A stretch of DNA of 64,000 bases from Modestobacter sp. VKM Ac-2984 (GCF_026967985.1 NZ_JAPVBJ010000001.1:363483-427482); one strand, 5' to 3'; positions 8,536-17,714 are shown, counted from the stretch's first letter. Translations and numbers: made by a program. The notes: a model not told the origin generated them from the letters alone.

Positions 8536-10382
8536 ATCAGCAGCGGACGGCGGAGTCGGTGCGGCAGCTGCGGGTGGCGCTCGCCCAGGTCGACACCCGG
8601 GTCGGCGACCTCGCGGGCAACGCCGAGCTGGTCGTCGACTGGACCCGGCGGGCCGCCGGCCGGGACGCCCACCTGGTCGTCTTCCCGGAGATGACGCTGA
8701 CCGGCTACCCGGCCGAGGACCTGGTGCTCCGCGAGTCCTTCGCCCGGGCCAGCGAGCAGACGCTGGTCGAGCTGGCGGGGACGCTGGCCGAGCAGGGCCT
8801 GGGGGGCACCGCCGTCGTCGTGGGCTACCTGGCGCACACCGAGGGGGCCGGCCCGGCGCCGGTCGACCAGCTCCCCACCGACGCCGACGACGCCCCCGGC
8901 GACGCCAACCCCCGCCGCGGGGCCCCGCGCAACGCCGCGGCCCTGCTGCACGGCGGTGCCGTGGTGGCCCGGTACCACAAGCGCCACCTGCCCAACTACG
9001 GCGTCTTCGACGAGGCCCGCTACTTCGTGCCCGGCACCGAGCTGCCGGTCGTGCGGCTGCACGGCGTCGACGTCGCGCTCACGATCTGCGAGGACCTCTG
9101 GGTCGAGGGCGGCCCGTGCGGGGTGGCCGGGCAGGCCGGGGTCGACCTCGTCGTCTCCCCCAACGCGTCGCCCTACGAGCGCGCCAAGGACGACCTGCGG
9201 CTGCCGCTGGTGCAGCGGCGCGCCGCGGAGGCGCGGGCCCCGATCGTCTACTGCAACCAGGTGGGCGGGCAGGACGAGCTGGTCTTCGACGGCGACTCGC
9301 TCGCCGTCTCCGCCGCCGGCGAGCTGCTGGCCCGCGCCCCGCAGTTCGTCGAGCACCTCCTCACCGTCGACCTGACGGTGGACCCGGCGGCCGTCCCGGA
9401 GCGGCGGGCGGGCCGGATCGGGCCGATGACCGTCACCCGGCACCTGGTGTCCGAGGAGCCGGTGCCCGGCTACCCGGCGCAGCCGGGGTCGGTCGCCGAG
9501 CCGCTGAGCGACTGCGAGGAGGTCTGGCGGGCACTGGTGCTGGGCCTGCGCGACTTCATCGACAAGAACGGCATGCCGTCGGTGGTCCTCGGCATGTCCG
9601 GCGGCATCGACTCGGCGCTGGTGGCCGCGCTGGCCGTCGACGCGCTCGGTGCCGACCGGGTGGTCGGCGTCGGGCTGCCGTCGCGGTGGTCCAGCGAGCA
9701 CTCCCTGGCCGACGCCGCGGACGCGGCGCAGCGGCTGGGGATGCACTACTCCGTCGTCCCGATCGCCCCGGTGGTGACGGCGTTCGAGGCGGCGGTGGAG
9801 CTGTCCGGCGTGGCCGCGGAGAACCTGCAGGCGCGGGTGCGCGGCACGCTGCTGATGGGGCTGTCCAACCAGCACGGCCACCTGCTGCTGGCCACCAGCA
9901 ACAAGAGCGAGGTCGCCGTCGGCTACTCGACGCTCTACGGCGACGCCGCCGGCGGGTTCGCCCCGATCAAGGACGTGCCCAAGACCCTCGTCTGGGACCT
10001 GGCCCGGTGGCGCAACGCGCACGCCCGGGACCGCGGCGAGGTGGAGCCGATCCCGCAGAACTCCATCGACAAGCCGCCGTCGGCCGAGCTCGCCCCCGGG
10101 CAGCAGGACAGCGACTCGCTCCCCTCCTACGAGGAGCTGGACGCCGTCATCGCCGACTACGTCGACCGCGACCTGGGGCTGGCCCAGCTGCTCGAGCGTG
10201 GCCACGACCCGGAGGTGGTGGCCCGGGTGCTCCGGCTGGTCGACCTGGCGGAGTTCAAGCGCCGCCAGTCCGCACCGGGCACCAAGATCTCGTTGAAGGC
10301 CTTCGGTCGCGACCGCCGGCTGCCGATCACCAACCGCTGGCGGGAGAGCCTGCCCAGCGTCCGCGAAGGAGCAGACGCATGA
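8529..10382 (+). CDS. nadE: Glutamine-dependent NAD+ synthetase
   Basis: 617 residues starting at GTG (SDQQRTAES). The N-terminal nitrilase-like glutaminase domain has its Glu-Lys-Cys triad in [10 protein letters not shown] (E54), RYHKRHLPN (K151) and LTICEDLW (C187). The C-terminal synthetase has the ATP-pyrophosphatase loop MSGGIDSAL (about 356-364) and NKSEVAVGY. Ammonia released from glutamine amidates deamido-NAD+, the last step of NAD+ synthesis in the cytosol. A Pro/Asp-rich insertion (about 105-133) between Glu54 and Lys151 is probably a surface loop. Upstream in-frame codons overlap the glnA2 leader and are ignored. The stop overlaps the panB start (ATGA), so the two are translated together. 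Confidence 0.95.
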   Translation: MSDQQRTAESVRQLRVALAQVDTRVGDLAGNAELVVDWTRRAAGRDAHLVVFPEMTLTGYPAEDLVLRESFARASEQTLVELAGTLAEQGLGGTAVVVGYLAHTEGAGPAPVDQLPTDADDAPGDANPRRGAPRNAAALLHGGAVVARYHKRHLPNYGVFDEARYFVPGTELPVVRLHGVDVALTICEDLWVEGGPCGVAGQAGVDLVVSPNASPYERAKDDLRLPLVQRRAAEARAPIVYCNQVGGQDELVFDGDSLAVSAAGELLARAPQFVEHLLTVDLTVDPAAVPERRAGRIGPMTVTRHLVSEEPVPGYPAQPGSVAEPLSDCEEVWRALVLGLRDFIDKNGMPSVVLGMSGGIDSALVAALAVDALGADRVVGVGLPSRWSSEHSLADAADAAQRLGMHYSVVPIAPVVTAFEAAVELSGVAAENLQARVRGTLLMGLSNQHGHLLLATSNKSEVAVGYSTLYGDAAGGFAPIKDVPKTLVWDLARWRNAHARDRGEVEPIPQNSIDKPPSAELAPGQQDSDSLPSYEELDAVIADYVDRDLGLAQLLERGHDPEVVARVLRLVDLAEFKRRQSAPGTKISLKAFGRDRRLPITNRWRESLPSVREGADA

Positions 10383-11209
10383 CCGAGTCGGTTCTCTACG
10401 GCGGCACCTCCACCGCCCGGGTGCGCGTGCACCACCTGCAGCAGGCCAAGGACCGCGGCGAGAAGTGGGCGATGCTCACCGCCTACGACACCTATGCGGC
10501 GGCGGTGTTCGAGGAGGCCGGCATCCCGGTGCTGCTGGTCGGCGACTCCGCGGGCAACGTCGTCCTCGGGCACACCTCGACCGTGCCGGTGACGGTGGAG
10601 GACCTGCTGCTGATGACCCGGGCGGTCACCCGCTCCACGCAGCGCTCGCTGATCGTCGCCGACCTGCCGTTCGGCAGCTACGAGTCCGGTCCGCAGCAGG
10701 CCTTCGACACCGCGGTGCGGATGATGAAGGAGGGCGGGGCCCAGGCGGTCAAGCTGGAGGGCGGCGTCCGGGTGGCGCCGCAGATCCGGCTGCTGACCGA
10801 GGCCGGCATCCCGGTGATGGCACACATCGGCTTCACCCCGCAGAGCGAGCACGCCCTGGGCGGCTACCGGGTGCAGGGCCGCGGCGCCGGGTCCGAGCAG
10901 CTGCTGGCCGACGCGCACGCCGTGCAGGACGCCGGCGCGTTCGCCGTGGTGATGGAGATGGTGCCCGCCGAGATCGCCGGGCAGGTCACCAAGGAGCTGA
11001 CCATCCCGACGATCGGGATCGGCGCCGGGCCCGACTGCGACGCCCAGGTGCTCGTCTGGCCGGACATGGCCGGGATGACGTCCGGTCGGGTGCCGAAGTT
11101 CGTGAAGAAGTACGCCGACCTGCGCGCCGAGCTGCTCCGTGCCGCCCAGGAGTACGCAGCAGAGGTCCGCGAAGGCACGTTCCCGACCACAGAGCACTCG
11201 TTCGACTGA
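10379..11209 (+). CDS. panB: 3-methyl-2-oxobutanoate hydroxymethyltransferase
   Basis: 276 residues. PanB uses methylenetetrahydrofolate to hydroxymethylate alpha-ketoisovalerate to ketopantoate, the first committed step to pantothenate and coenzyme A. Family blocks are present: [11 protein letters not shown] and [13 protein letters not shown] (metal-binding Asp), [26 protein letters not shown] and [16 protein letters not shown]. Start ATG 10379 overlaps the nadE stop and has AAGGAG seven bases upstream. It ends near a long hairpin shared with the convergent F420-type reductase gene. Pairing with nadE joins two cofactor pathways in one transcript. Confidence 0.95.
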   Translation: MTESVLYGGTSTARVRVHHLQQAKDRGEKWAMLTAYDTYAAAVFEEAGIPVLLVGDSAGNVVLGHTSTVPVTVEDLLLMTRAVTRSTQRSLIVADLPFGSYESGPQQAFDTAVRMMKEGGAQAVKLEGGVRVAPQIRLLTEAGIPVMAHIGFTPQSEHALGGYRVQGRGAGSEQLLADAHAVQDAGAFAVVMEMVPAEIAGQVTKELTIPTIGIGAGPDCDAQVLVWPDMAGMTSGRVPKFVKKYADLRAELLRAAQEYAAEVREGTFPTTEHSFD

Positions 11210-11247
11210 CGTCCTCCGGACGTGGCCTGCGGCCCACCTCCGGATCA

Positions 11248-11308
11248 CGACGATGTGCGCTGAGTGCCAGTCAGGGCGTGCCGGACTGACACTCAGCGCA
11301 CGTCGTCG
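11248..11308. terminator. Bidirectional terminator-like hairpin between panB and the NADP reductase gene
   Basis: Two 25-base arms (11248-11272 and 11284-11308) match at 23 positions, separated by an 11-base loop; on the top-strand RNA one of the two mismatches is a G-U wobble. It lies between the convergent stops of panB and the reductase. No T-run follows on either side, as is usual in high-GC actinobacteria. Confidence 0.65.
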
Positions 11309-11357
11309 AGCGGCCGGGGGCCGGCCGGGGGCTGGGCGGGGGCGGGCGGGTTGTTCG

Positions 11358-12053
11358 TCAGACGTCGGTGATGCGGACGCCGGCGTGGGCCTTGTAGCGG
11401 CGGTTGACCGACACCAGGTTGATCGTCAGCGCCTCGACCTGGCGGGCGTTCCGCAGCCGGCCGGCGTAGACCCCGCGCATGCCCGGCAGCCGCCCGGCGA
11501 GGGCCTGCACCAGGTCGGTGGCCTCCCGGACGTCGCCGACCACCATCACGTCGCCCTCGAGCGTCGGCTGGGAGAGGTCCTCCAGCGTGACGGCCGAGAG
11601 GTGGTGGAAGGCGCCCACGATCGAGCTGTCCGGCAGCAGGGCGGCGGCCTGCTGGCACACGCTGCCCTCGGCGACGTCCAGCACATAGGCGCCGAGCTCG
11701 TCCCAGCCCATCGGGACGACGCAGTCGACGACGACCTTGCCGGCCAACGGGGTCGCCAGCTCGGCGAGGGTGTCGGCGTGCCCGGCGTACGGGACCGCGA
11801 CGATCACCAGGTCCGCCGCCCCCGCGACGTCGGCGTTGGAGCCACCCCGGACCGACACCCCGACGCCGCCGGCGGCCGCGTCGGCCCGGGTGGCCACCTC
11901 GCCGGCGACCTCCTCGGCGCGTCCGGCGTCCCGGGACCCCAGCAGCACGCGCTGCCCGGCCGCGGCCAACCGCACCGCCAGACCCCGCCCCTGCGGCCCG
12001 GTGCCCCCGACCACGCCGACGACGAGGTCCTCCATCGCGCGTCCGTCCGTCAC
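11358..12053 (-). CDS. npdG: NADPH-dependent F420 reductase (F420H2:NADP oxidoreductase family)
   Basis: 231 residues from GTG 12053, which has an excellent AGGAGGA ribosome binding site six bases upstream; longer open frames upstream lack this. The Rossmann fold begins VVGVVGGTGPQGRGLA, the nucleotide-binding Gly-rich loop, followed by LLGSRDAGRAEEVA, typical of NADP-specific F420 reductases that transfer hydride between coenzyme F420 and NADP. Further family blocks are LVIVAVPYAGH, VVDCVVPMG, VGAFHHLSA and VMVVGD. The gene stands alone, convergent to panB. F420 is common in actinobacteria, so the cofactor assignment fits. Confidence 0.88.
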   Translation of the reverse strand: MTDGRAMEDLVVGVVGGTGPQGRGLAVRLAAAGQRVLLGSRDAGRAEEVAGEVATRADAAAGGVGVSVRGGSNADVAGAADLVIVAVPYAGHADTLAELATPLAGKVVVDCVVPMGWDELGAYVLDVAEGSVCQQAAALLPDSSIVGAFHHLSAVTLEDLSQPTLEGDVMVVGDVREATDLVQALAGRLPGMRGVYAGRLRNARQVEALTINLVSVNRRYKAHAGVRITDV

Positions 12054-12138
12054 GGCTCCTCCTGTCCTCCGGGCGTCCTCACGGACGCGCCTGCCGATGA
12101 TCATGCCCCGAGCGGCCGCTGACGGCCCGACGGGTGGG

Positions 12139-12327
12139 CTACTCCCGCCCCTCCTCCCAGGCGCGGTCGGCGGCATCGGCCGCCTCATTGCGTTCGGCGA
12201 CCTTCTCCAGCGCGTCCTGGGCCTCCGCGCGGGTGTCGTACGGACCCAGGCGGTGCCGCTCGGCACAGCCGTCCCGCGTCTCGACGGCGTGGTGCTTCAG
12301 GCAGTAGAACCACGGTCCCTGCGCCAT
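12139..12327 (-). CDS. Small SPOR-like domain protein
   Basis: 62 residues from ATG 12327, preceded by GAGGAG at good spacing. The protein reads WFYCLKHHAVE, then GPYDTRAEAQDALEKVAERN and an acidic helical tail. Tiny proteins of this kind are annotated in actinobacteria as SPOR-domain-like because of the GPY-T-EA pattern, which is a SPOR repeat signature; a real peptidoglycan-binding role is unproven. Two Cys and a His pair near the N-terminus could bind metal. It is divergent from the diguanylate cyclase gene. Confidence 0.75.
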   Translation of the reverse strand: MAQGPWFYCLKHHAVETRDGCAERHRLGPYDTRAEAQDALEKVAERNEAADAADRAWEEGRE

Positions 12328-12502
12328 CGCCAGCTCCTCTCGTGGTCGTCCAGCCGGTGGTGTCCAGCTCGGGTGCCCAGCCTCGCACCCGACGGTCGTC
12401 CCCGCCCCCGACCGACGGTTGCTCCTGGCAACAGAACGGGTTCCGGAAATGCCGCGCCCCACCCGGTTCTGCTGGGCGCGCTCCTGCGGCATGCTGCTGG
12501 CC

Positions 12503-13666
12503 ATGACGGGGGCCCACACGCCCGGTACGCGCGGCGGCGGGGAGCCCACCCGCCCGGTGCGCGATCCACTGCGCACGGGATGGGGTCCGGAGAACGCCCT
12601 GGTGGCCTGGGCCCTGGCGGCGCTGCTCGGCGTGCTCACGGTCCTGGGCTCGATCAACCTGTTCGTCGACGGCGCGGTACGGGACGGCGTCAGCCGTCCC
12701 GTCTACGCCGTCACGCTGGGCGCCTGCCTCCTGATCGCCGCCTCGCTGAGCGTGCGTCGACGGGCCGGCGAGGCGGTGACCGTCGCCCTGGTGCTGTTCG
12801 GGGACCTGGTCTACGTGGTGCTCGCCTGGGCGACCGGCGACCCGCTGCGCTACGCCCCTCCCCTGATGCTGTTGTTCACCTGCCTCGTCGCCGCCTGGTT
12901 CCTGGGTGTCCGGGCGCTGGCGGTGCACATGGTCGCCGTGGTCGTGGCCTGCTGGACCGCCCTGGCCGACAGCTATCCGGGCACCGCTGCGCTCGTCGTG
13001 GCCGTGGCCGCCAGCGCCGGGTTGCTCAACGCCGCCACGGTCGGGGTCTTCGTGCTGCGCCGCCGGGTGGAGCGGCTGCTGGCGGCGACCCAGGCGCTCT
13101 CCTCGACCGACCCGCTGACCGGCCTGGCGAACCGGCGGTCGCTGGTCGAGCAGGCACCGCGGATCTGGCGGCAGGCCCGGCGCGACGGCCAGCGGGTGGC
13201 GGCCCTGGTGCTGGACCTGGACCACTTCAAGCGGCTCAACGACACCTACGGCCACGCGGTCGGGGACGCCGTGCTCCGTGCGGTGTCCCGGGCACTGGCC
13301 GCCAGCGTGCGCCCCGCGGACGTGCTGGCGCGCACCGGCGGCGAGGAGCTCGTCGTCCTGGGGCTGGTGTCCGACCCCGACGAGGCCTGGCGGCTGGCCC
13401 AGCGGCTCCGGCTGGCCGTCGTGGACAGCGGACGCGCCCAGCAGCGGGCGGTGACCGTCTCGATCGGGGTCGCGCTGGCCGGGCCGGTCGACGGCGAGGA
13501 CCCCACCGATGCCCTGTGGCGACTGGTCGACCGGGCCGACGCGGCGATGTACGAGGCCAAGCAGGGCGGACGGGACCGGGTGGTCGTGGCCGGCAGCACC
13601 CTCGACCTGCACCCCGAGGTGACCGGGGGCTCGCGGCGGAGTCCGGCCGGCGGCGCGACGGCCTGA
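12503..13666 (+). CDS. Membrane-bound diguanylate cyclase (GGDEF)
   Basis: 387 residues from ATG 12503; ATG at 12491 is an alternative and neither has a strong ribosome binding site. About six transmembrane helices fill residues 25-195, forming an uncharacterised membrane sensor. A short linker and the SSTDPLTGLANRRS start of the GGDEF domain follow, with DLDHFKRLNDTYGHAVGD and the active-site loop written TGGEELVVL. Glu in the third position is normal, Leu in place of the usual Phe is a mild deviation. The Tyr-Glu-Ala-Lys end motif (AMYEAKQGGRDRV) is intact, so cyclic-di-GMP synthesis from two GTP is expected. No inhibitory-site RxxD is obvious directly before the active loop. Confidence 0.88.
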   Translation: MTGAHTPGTRGGGEPTRPVRDPLRTGWGPENALVAWALAALLGVLTVLGSINLFVDGAVRDGVSRPVYAVTLGACLLIAASLSVRRRAGEAVTVALVLFGDLVYVVLAWATGDPLRYAPPLMLLFTCLVAAWFLGVRALAVHMVAVVVACWTALADSYPGTAALVVAVAASAGLLNAATVGVFVLRRRVERLLAATQALSSTDPLTGLANRRSLVEQAPRIWRQARRDGQRVAALVLDLDHFKRLNDTYGHAVGDAVLRAVSRALAASVRPADVLARTGGEELVVLGLVSDPDEAWRLAQRLRLAVVDSGRAQQRAVTVSIGVALAGPVDGEDPTDALWRLVDRADAAMYEAKQGGRDRVVVAGSTLDLHPEVTGGSRRSPAGGATA

Positions 13667-13727
13667 CCCGGACGGGCACCGCCGACGTCCCCGGGCGGCC
13701 CGGACGGCGGTCTGCTTTCCTGCCTGC

Positions 13728-15050
13728 ATGACCGCGACCGCCGACCGGGTGGCCCCCGACCCCGCCCGCACCGTGCCGCTGCCCCTGCGCGAGCAGGCCG
13801 ACGTCCGGGACCGCTGGCTGACCCAGCGCCTGCTCGACGTGCTGCCCGGGCTGATGGACCGCGCGGAGATCGACGTGTGGGTGGTCATCGGCCGTGAGTA
13901 CAACGAGGACCCGGTGCTGCCGACGCTGCTGCCGGCGACCTGGCTGTCGGCCCGGCGGCGGACCATCCTGCTGTTCCACCGCAGCGACGACGGCGTCACG
14001 GCTGCGGCGGTCTCCCGGTACCCGGTCGGCCAGTTCCTCGGCTCCTGGGACGCCGACGAACAGCCCGGGCTGTCGGCGGAGGAGTCGCAGTGGGCCGCCG
14101 TCCGCCGCTTCGTCGACCAGGCCGCGCCGCGCAGGATCGGGGTCGACGTCTCGGCCACCTTCGCCCACGCCGACGGCCTGGCGCACACCGAGCACGACCT
14201 GCTGGTGCGGGCACTGGGCCCACACGCGGAGGAGCTGGTGTCGGCCGAGCAGCTGGCGGTCGGCTGGCTGGAGACCCGGCTGCCCGAGGAGATCGCCGCG
14301 CTGCACGGGCTGAACCGGTTGGCCCACGAGGTCATCGCCGAGGCGTTCTCACCGGCCGTGGTCTCCGTGGGCGAGACGACGGCGCTCGACGTGGCCTGGT
14401 GGATCCGGCAGCGCTTCGCCGACCTGGGGGTGGACGCCTGGTTCCAGCCGACGGTGGGCCTGCAGCGGGCCGGCAGCCCGCTCACCGACGAGCGCGGCAC
14501 CGTGCTGCCCGGCGTCCCCTACGACGCGGTCATCGAGCCCGGCGACCTGCTGCACTGCGACGTCGGGCTCTCCAGCCTGGGCCTGATGACCGACACCCAG
14601 CGCAACGCCTACGTGCTCCGCCCCGGGGAGGACACCGCCCCGGCCGGGCTGGTCTCCGCACTGGCCGTCGGCAACCGGATGCAGGACCTGACGACCGCGG
14701 CGCTGCGACCGGGCCGGACCGGCGACGAGGTGCTCGCCGCCGCCCGCTCCGCAGCGGCCGCGGCGGGCATCGACGGCGACGTCTACTCCCACCCGGTCGG
14801 GGTGCACGGCCACGGGGCCGGCCCGGCGATCGGGATGTGGGACCAGCAGGACGGCGTCCCCGGTGCCGGCTCCGCACCGGTGCACCCGGACACCGTCTAC
14901 GCCCTCGAGCTGTGCGTGCGGGTGCCGGTCGCGGAGTGGGGCGGCCAGCTGGTGCGGATGGCGCTGGAGCAGGGCATCGCGCTCACCGCTGCCGGGGTGG
15001 AGTACCTGGACGAGCGGCAGACGGAGCTGATCCTGATCCCGTCGGCCTGA
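13728..15050 (+). CDS. M24 family metallopeptidase (Xaa-Pro dipeptidase-like)
   Basis: 440 residues. The N-terminal creatinase-like domain is followed by the pita-bread catalytic domain. The five metal ligands are visible in order: Asp in LLHCDVG, Asp in LMTDTQRNAYV, His in HGHGAGPAIG, Glu in YALELCVRV and Glu in VRMALEQGIALT. It should bind two divalent metals and hydrolyse a dipeptide or related amide; cleavage next to proline is typical but not certain. It is cytosolic, with no signal peptide. The start ATG 13728 lies 61 bases after the cyclase gene. The 3' end overlaps the opposing K+ channel gene by 68 bases. Confidence 0.85.
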   Translation: MTATADRVAPDPARTVPLPLREQADVRDRWLTQRLLDVLPGLMDRAEIDVWVVIGREYNEDPVLPTLLPATWLSARRRTILLFHRSDDGVTAAAVSRYPVGQFLGSWDADEQPGLSAEESQWAAVRRFVDQAAPRRIGVDVSATFAHADGLAHTEHDLLVRALGPHAEELVSAEQLAVGWLETRLPEEIAALHGLNRLAHEVIAEAFSPAVVSVGETTALDVAWWIRQRFADLGVDAWFQPTVGLQRAGSPLTDERGTVLPGVPYDAVIEPGDLLHCDVGLSSLGLMTDTQRNAYVLRPGEDTAPAGLVSALAVGNRMQDLTTAALRPGRTGDEVLAAARSAAAAAGIDGDVYSHPVGVHGHGAGPAIGMWDQQDGVPGAGSAPVHPDTVYALELCVRVPVAEWGGQLVRMALEQGIALTAAGVEYLDERQTELILIPSA

Positions 15051-15792
15051 GGTCGCCGGCCGGCTGCCCGGCCAGGTCCGCGCGCAGCCGGCGGACCTCC
15101 TCGGTCAGGTCGGCCAGCTGCGCGCGCAGGACGGCGCCGTCCGCCTCGTCCTGGACCTGGGCCGCGTCGGCGACCCGGCCGACGAACCAGGAGGCCACCG
15201 CCGCGGTCACCACCCCGAGCAGTGCGATGCCGCCGACCATCAGCAGGGCCGCGACCAGCCGCCCCTCACCGGTGACCGGGTACTCGTCGCCGTAGCCGAC
15301 GGTGGTGATCGTGGTGAGCCCCCACCAGACGGCGTCCCCGTAGTCGGTGATGACCGCGTCGGGGGCGTCCCGTTCGGCGTCGTAGACGGCCAGCGAGGCC
15401 ATGAAGACGACGAGGGCCGAGATCGAGGTGACGTAGTAGGCGACCCGGCCGTGCAGCGAGACGGTGAGCCGGCGGTCGAGCACCCGGGCGACCCGGACGA
15501 GGCTGATGATCCGCAGCGGGCGCAGCAGCGGCAGCAGCACGGCCAGGCCGTCGACCCAGTTCCGCCGGACGAAGTGCCACCGGCGTTCGGCCAGCACCAG
15601 CCGGACCACGTAGTCGACCAGGAACACCGGCCAGACCGCCACGGTCACCACCAGCAGCGCCGTCCGCACCCACCCGGGGACGTCCGGTTGCAGCACGCGC
15701 CAGGCGTAGGCGACGACGAACAGCACCGCGATGACGATCAGCGGCCACTGGCTGGCCCGCTCGTAGCGGGCCCTGATCTCCTCCCTCTGCAC
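14983..15792 (-). CDS. Voltage-gated-type potassium channel subunit
   Basis: 269 residues from GTG 15792. The layout is that of a six-helix channel: helices S1-S3, an S4-like segment with regularly spaced Arg (RPLRIISLVRVARVLDRR), S5, and a pore with the selectivity filter TTITTVGYGDEYPVT followed by S6. A cytoplasmic coiled tail (VQDEADGAVLRAQLADLTEEV) probably helps tetramerise. It conducts K+ across the cell membrane. The last 20 or so residues (low-complexity, Pro/Ser-rich) are encoded antisense to the end of the M24 peptidase gene, so the tail is constrained by the other gene and may be non-essential. Confidence 0.9.
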   Translation of the reverse strand: MQREEIRARYERASQWPLIVIAVLFVVAYAWRVLQPDVPGWVRTALLVVTVAVWPVFLVDYVVRLVLAERRWHFVRRNWVDGLAVLLPLLRPLRIISLVRVARVLDRRLTVSLHGRVAYYVTSISALVVFMASLAVYDAERDAPDAVITDYGDAVWWGLTTITTVGYGDEYPVTGEGRLVAALLMVGGIALLGVVTAAVASWFVGRVADAAQVQDEADGAVLRAQLADLTEEVRRLRADLAGQPAGDLRPTGSGSAPSAARPGTPPRQR

Positions 15793-15810
15793 CCGGTCAG
15801 TGTCGCCGGG

Positions 15811-16233
15811 TCACTCCTTGCGCGCCTCGGCGGTCTTCTGGTCATTGGCCTTCTGGATGGCGTCGACCAGTTCGTCCTTGTCCATCTTCGACCGGCCCTC
15901 GACGTCCAGCTCCTTGGCGACGTCGTAGAGGTGGGACTTGGAGGCGTTCGCGTCCACGCCGCCCTTGGTCTCCCGATCGGTGTCCCGGCCACCCTCGGCC
16001 TGGGGGTCACTCGGCCCCTTGTGGTCCTTGGGCTCCCAGTGGTCGCCCACCTTCTCGTGCGTGTGCTTCACCGCGCTCCAGGCCACCTGGTTGGCCCGCT
16101 GCGCGTCGTCGTACTCCTCGGCGGCGGAGTCGTGCGCCTTGGCGAAGGTCCGCTGCGCCTTCTCGTCCGAGCGCTGCAGGGTGCTGGGGATCTCGCTCTG
16201 CTTCGCGTCGCCGCTCTTCGTGGTCTTCGGCAC
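15811..16233 (-). CDS. ChaB family protein with C-terminal Rho-N/SAP-like domain
   Basis: 140 residues from GTG 16233 with GAGGAGA upstream. The N-terminal half carries a ChaB domain (EIPSTLQRSDEKAQRTFAKA, then ANQVAWSAVKHTHEKVGDHW). A charged, probably disordered linker follows, then a helix-extended-loop-helix repeat (SHLYDVAKELDVEGRSKM, DKDELVDAIQKAN) like the Rho N-terminal or SAP domain, which binds nucleic acid. ChaB was named as a cation-transport regulator in E. coli, but in actinobacteria this architecture is unstudied and a nucleic-acid role is as likely. The upstream neighbour on this strand is the xylanase gene, separated by a hairpin. Confidence 0.8.
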   Translation of the reverse strand: MPKTTKSGDAKQSEIPSTLQRSDEKAQRTFAKAHDSAAEEYDDAQRANQVAWSAVKHTHEKVGDHWEPKDHKGPSDPQAEGGRDTDRETKGGVDANASKSHLYDVAKELDVEGRSKMDKDELVDAIQKANDQKTAEARKE

Positions 16234-16280
16234 GGCCGTTCTCCTCGGTCGTCGGGACGTTGACGCCGAACGGCTACCCG

Positions 16281-16313
16281 GTGGGGAGCCCGGCCAGTCA
16301 CCGGGCTCCCCAC
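16281..16313 (-). terminator. Terminator hairpin after the xylanase gene
   Basis: A perfect 13-bp GC-rich stem (16281-16293 with 16301-16313) and a 7-base loop, beginning 21 bases past the xylanase stop on the minus strand and ahead of the ChaB gene. No T-run follows. Confidence 0.75.
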
Positions 16314-16334
16314 GGGGTCAGGCGATCCCGCCGG

Positions 16335-17543
16335 TCAGCGGATGCCCAGCCAGCGGGCCTTGGCGAGGGTCACGGCGAGCGCCCAGTAGGCGGGCTTGCG
16401 CGTGTAGTCCTCGAACATCACGTTGGCTGCGCCGGTGCCCTCGAAGAAGACCGGCACCCAGGAGTACTTGTCGTTGAAGCCCCAGATGGTGAAGGAGTTG
16501 CAGTCCTCGACGCCGAGGCAGGCCTCCAGCGCCCAGCGGTACCAGTCGGCCTGCTGCTCCAGCTGCTCCGCCGTGGGCCGGCCGTCCTCCCCGAGCGGCA
16601 TGCGGACGTCGAGCTCGGTGATCGCCGTCTCCAGGCCGAGGTCGTCGAAGCGCTGCAGGTTCTCCTCGAGCGTCGCCGGGAACGGGTACTCGAAGCTCAG
16701 GTGCGCCTGGGTGGCGAAGCCGTGCAGCGGCACGCCCTGGGCGAGGAGCTCCTGGGCGAGGGCGTAGTAGGCGTCGCTCTTGGGCCCGATGTCGTCGACC
16801 GCGTAGTCGTTGAGGAACAGGTCCGCCGTCGGGTCGGCCTCGTGCGCCCAGCGGAAGGCGTCGGCGATGATGCCCGGGCCGAGCTCGCTGATCCAGATGT
16901 TCTCCGGGCGGAAGGTGGGGTTCTCCCCGTCGGTGAAGACCTCGTTGGCGACGTCCCACTGCGAGATCTTGCCGGCGTACCGGCCGACCACGGTCTGGAT
17001 GTGGTCCTTGAGGATCGCGCGCAGCTCCTCGGGGGTGAAGTCCCCCTCGGCCAGCCACGCCGGGTTCTGGCTGTGCCACAGCAGGGTGTGGCCGCGCACC
17101 TCCTGCCCGTGCTCCTGGGCGAACTCGACGATCGCGTCCATGGGCTCGAAGTTGTACCGACCCTGCTCCGGGTGGATGAACTCCCACTTCATCTGGTTCT
17201 CCGGCGACAGCGAGCTGAACTCACGCGCCAGCGCCTCGCGGTACTGCTCGTCGTAGGTGAAGGGATCGGGGTAGTCCTGCTCGAGGTGGTGCCCGCCCCC
17301 GGCGACGGCGGTGCCGATCTCCAGGTCGGCCGGCGCCACGTCGCGCAGGCCGTACCGGTCGAGGGCCTTGTGGACGCGCTGCTCCACGGCCTTGTGGACG
17401 CGCTGCTCCGCGGCCTGGTCAGGGACCCGGCCGCGTTCCCCGGCTGCTGCCGGGGCGAGGGTGGCGCCGAGGAGGACGGGCAGCACGCCCACCCCCACTG
17501 CGCACCGGACGAACCTTCGGGACAGGGACAGCTGGGAGCCCAT
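16335..17543 (-). CDS. Secreted endo-1,4-beta-xylanase, glycoside hydrolase family 10
   Basis: 402 residues from ATG 17543, with GAGAGG upstream; the open frame continues upstream but there MGSQLSLSRRFVRC gives a proper signal peptide. SRRFVR resembles a twin-Arg motif, so Sec or Tat export is possible; cleavage is likely after APAAAG. The GH10 barrel is clear: NQMKWEFIHPEQGRYNF, GHTLLWHSQNPAWL, QWDVANEVF (acid/base Glu) and AITELDVRMP (nucleophile Glu). It cleaves xylan backbones with retention of configuration. No carbohydrate-binding module is attached. A 24-base in-frame tandem duplication (17364-17411) repeats QRVHKA(V/L) just before the catalytic domain. The LacI gene is divergent and likely controls it. 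Confidence 0.93.
   Translation of the reverse strand: MGSQLSLSRRFVRCAVGVGVLPVLLGATLAPAAAGERGRVPDQAAEQRVHKAVEQRVHKALDRYGLRDVAPADLEIGTAVAGGGHHLEQDYPDPFTYDEQYREALAREFSSLSPENQMKWEFIHPEQGRYNFEPMDAIVEFAQEHGQEVRGHTLLWHSQNPAWLAEGDFTPEELRAILKDHIQTVVGRYAGKISQWDVANEVFTDGENPTFRPENIWISELGPGIIADAFRWAHEADPTADLFLNDYAVDDIGPKSDAYYALAQELLAQGVPLHGFATQAHLSFEYPFPATLEENLQRFDDLGLETAITELDVRMPLGEDGRPTAEQLEQQADWYRWALEACLGVEDCNSFTIWGFNDKYSWVPVFFEGTGAANVMFEDYTRKPAYWALAVTLAKARWLGIR
17364..17411. repeat. 24-bp tandem duplication inside the xylanase gene
   Basis: Two adjacent 24-base units, 17364-17387 and 17388-17411, differ at one position. Being a multiple of three, the duplication keeps frame and doubles an eight-residue helical segment between the signal peptide and the GH10 domain. 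Confidence 0.85.
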
Positions 17544-17572
17544 GGTGCAACCTCTCGTCGGCGTCATCGCCA

Positions 17573-17620
17573 TATCGGGAGTTTCCGGAAGTGCTGTGCG
17601 GCACGTTACGAACGAACGCG
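17573..17620. promoter_or_regulatory. Probable promoter/operator region between the xylanase and LacI genes
   Basis: The 171-base divergent spacer contains GTTTCCGGAAGT (17581-17592), with an 8-base palindrome TTCCGGAA, and downstream CGTTACGAACGAACG. LacI proteins bind short palindromes with a central CG, so either may be the operator. The assignment is by position and symmetry only. Confidence 0.35.
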
Positions 17621-17714
17621 TGCGCTGACAACAGGTCCCCGGCGTGTCCCGGCGACCTCCGATGGGCGCGCCGGAGCGCCGTAGGGTGAGCCCTCCGACG
17701 ACGAGGAGGGGCAC

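Noticed and set aside
6936..10205. Open frame of 1089 codons on the minus strand across glnA2 and nadE
   Set aside because: It runs antisense to nadE and out of frame with glnA2; both overlapped genes are certain and the translation is repetitive.
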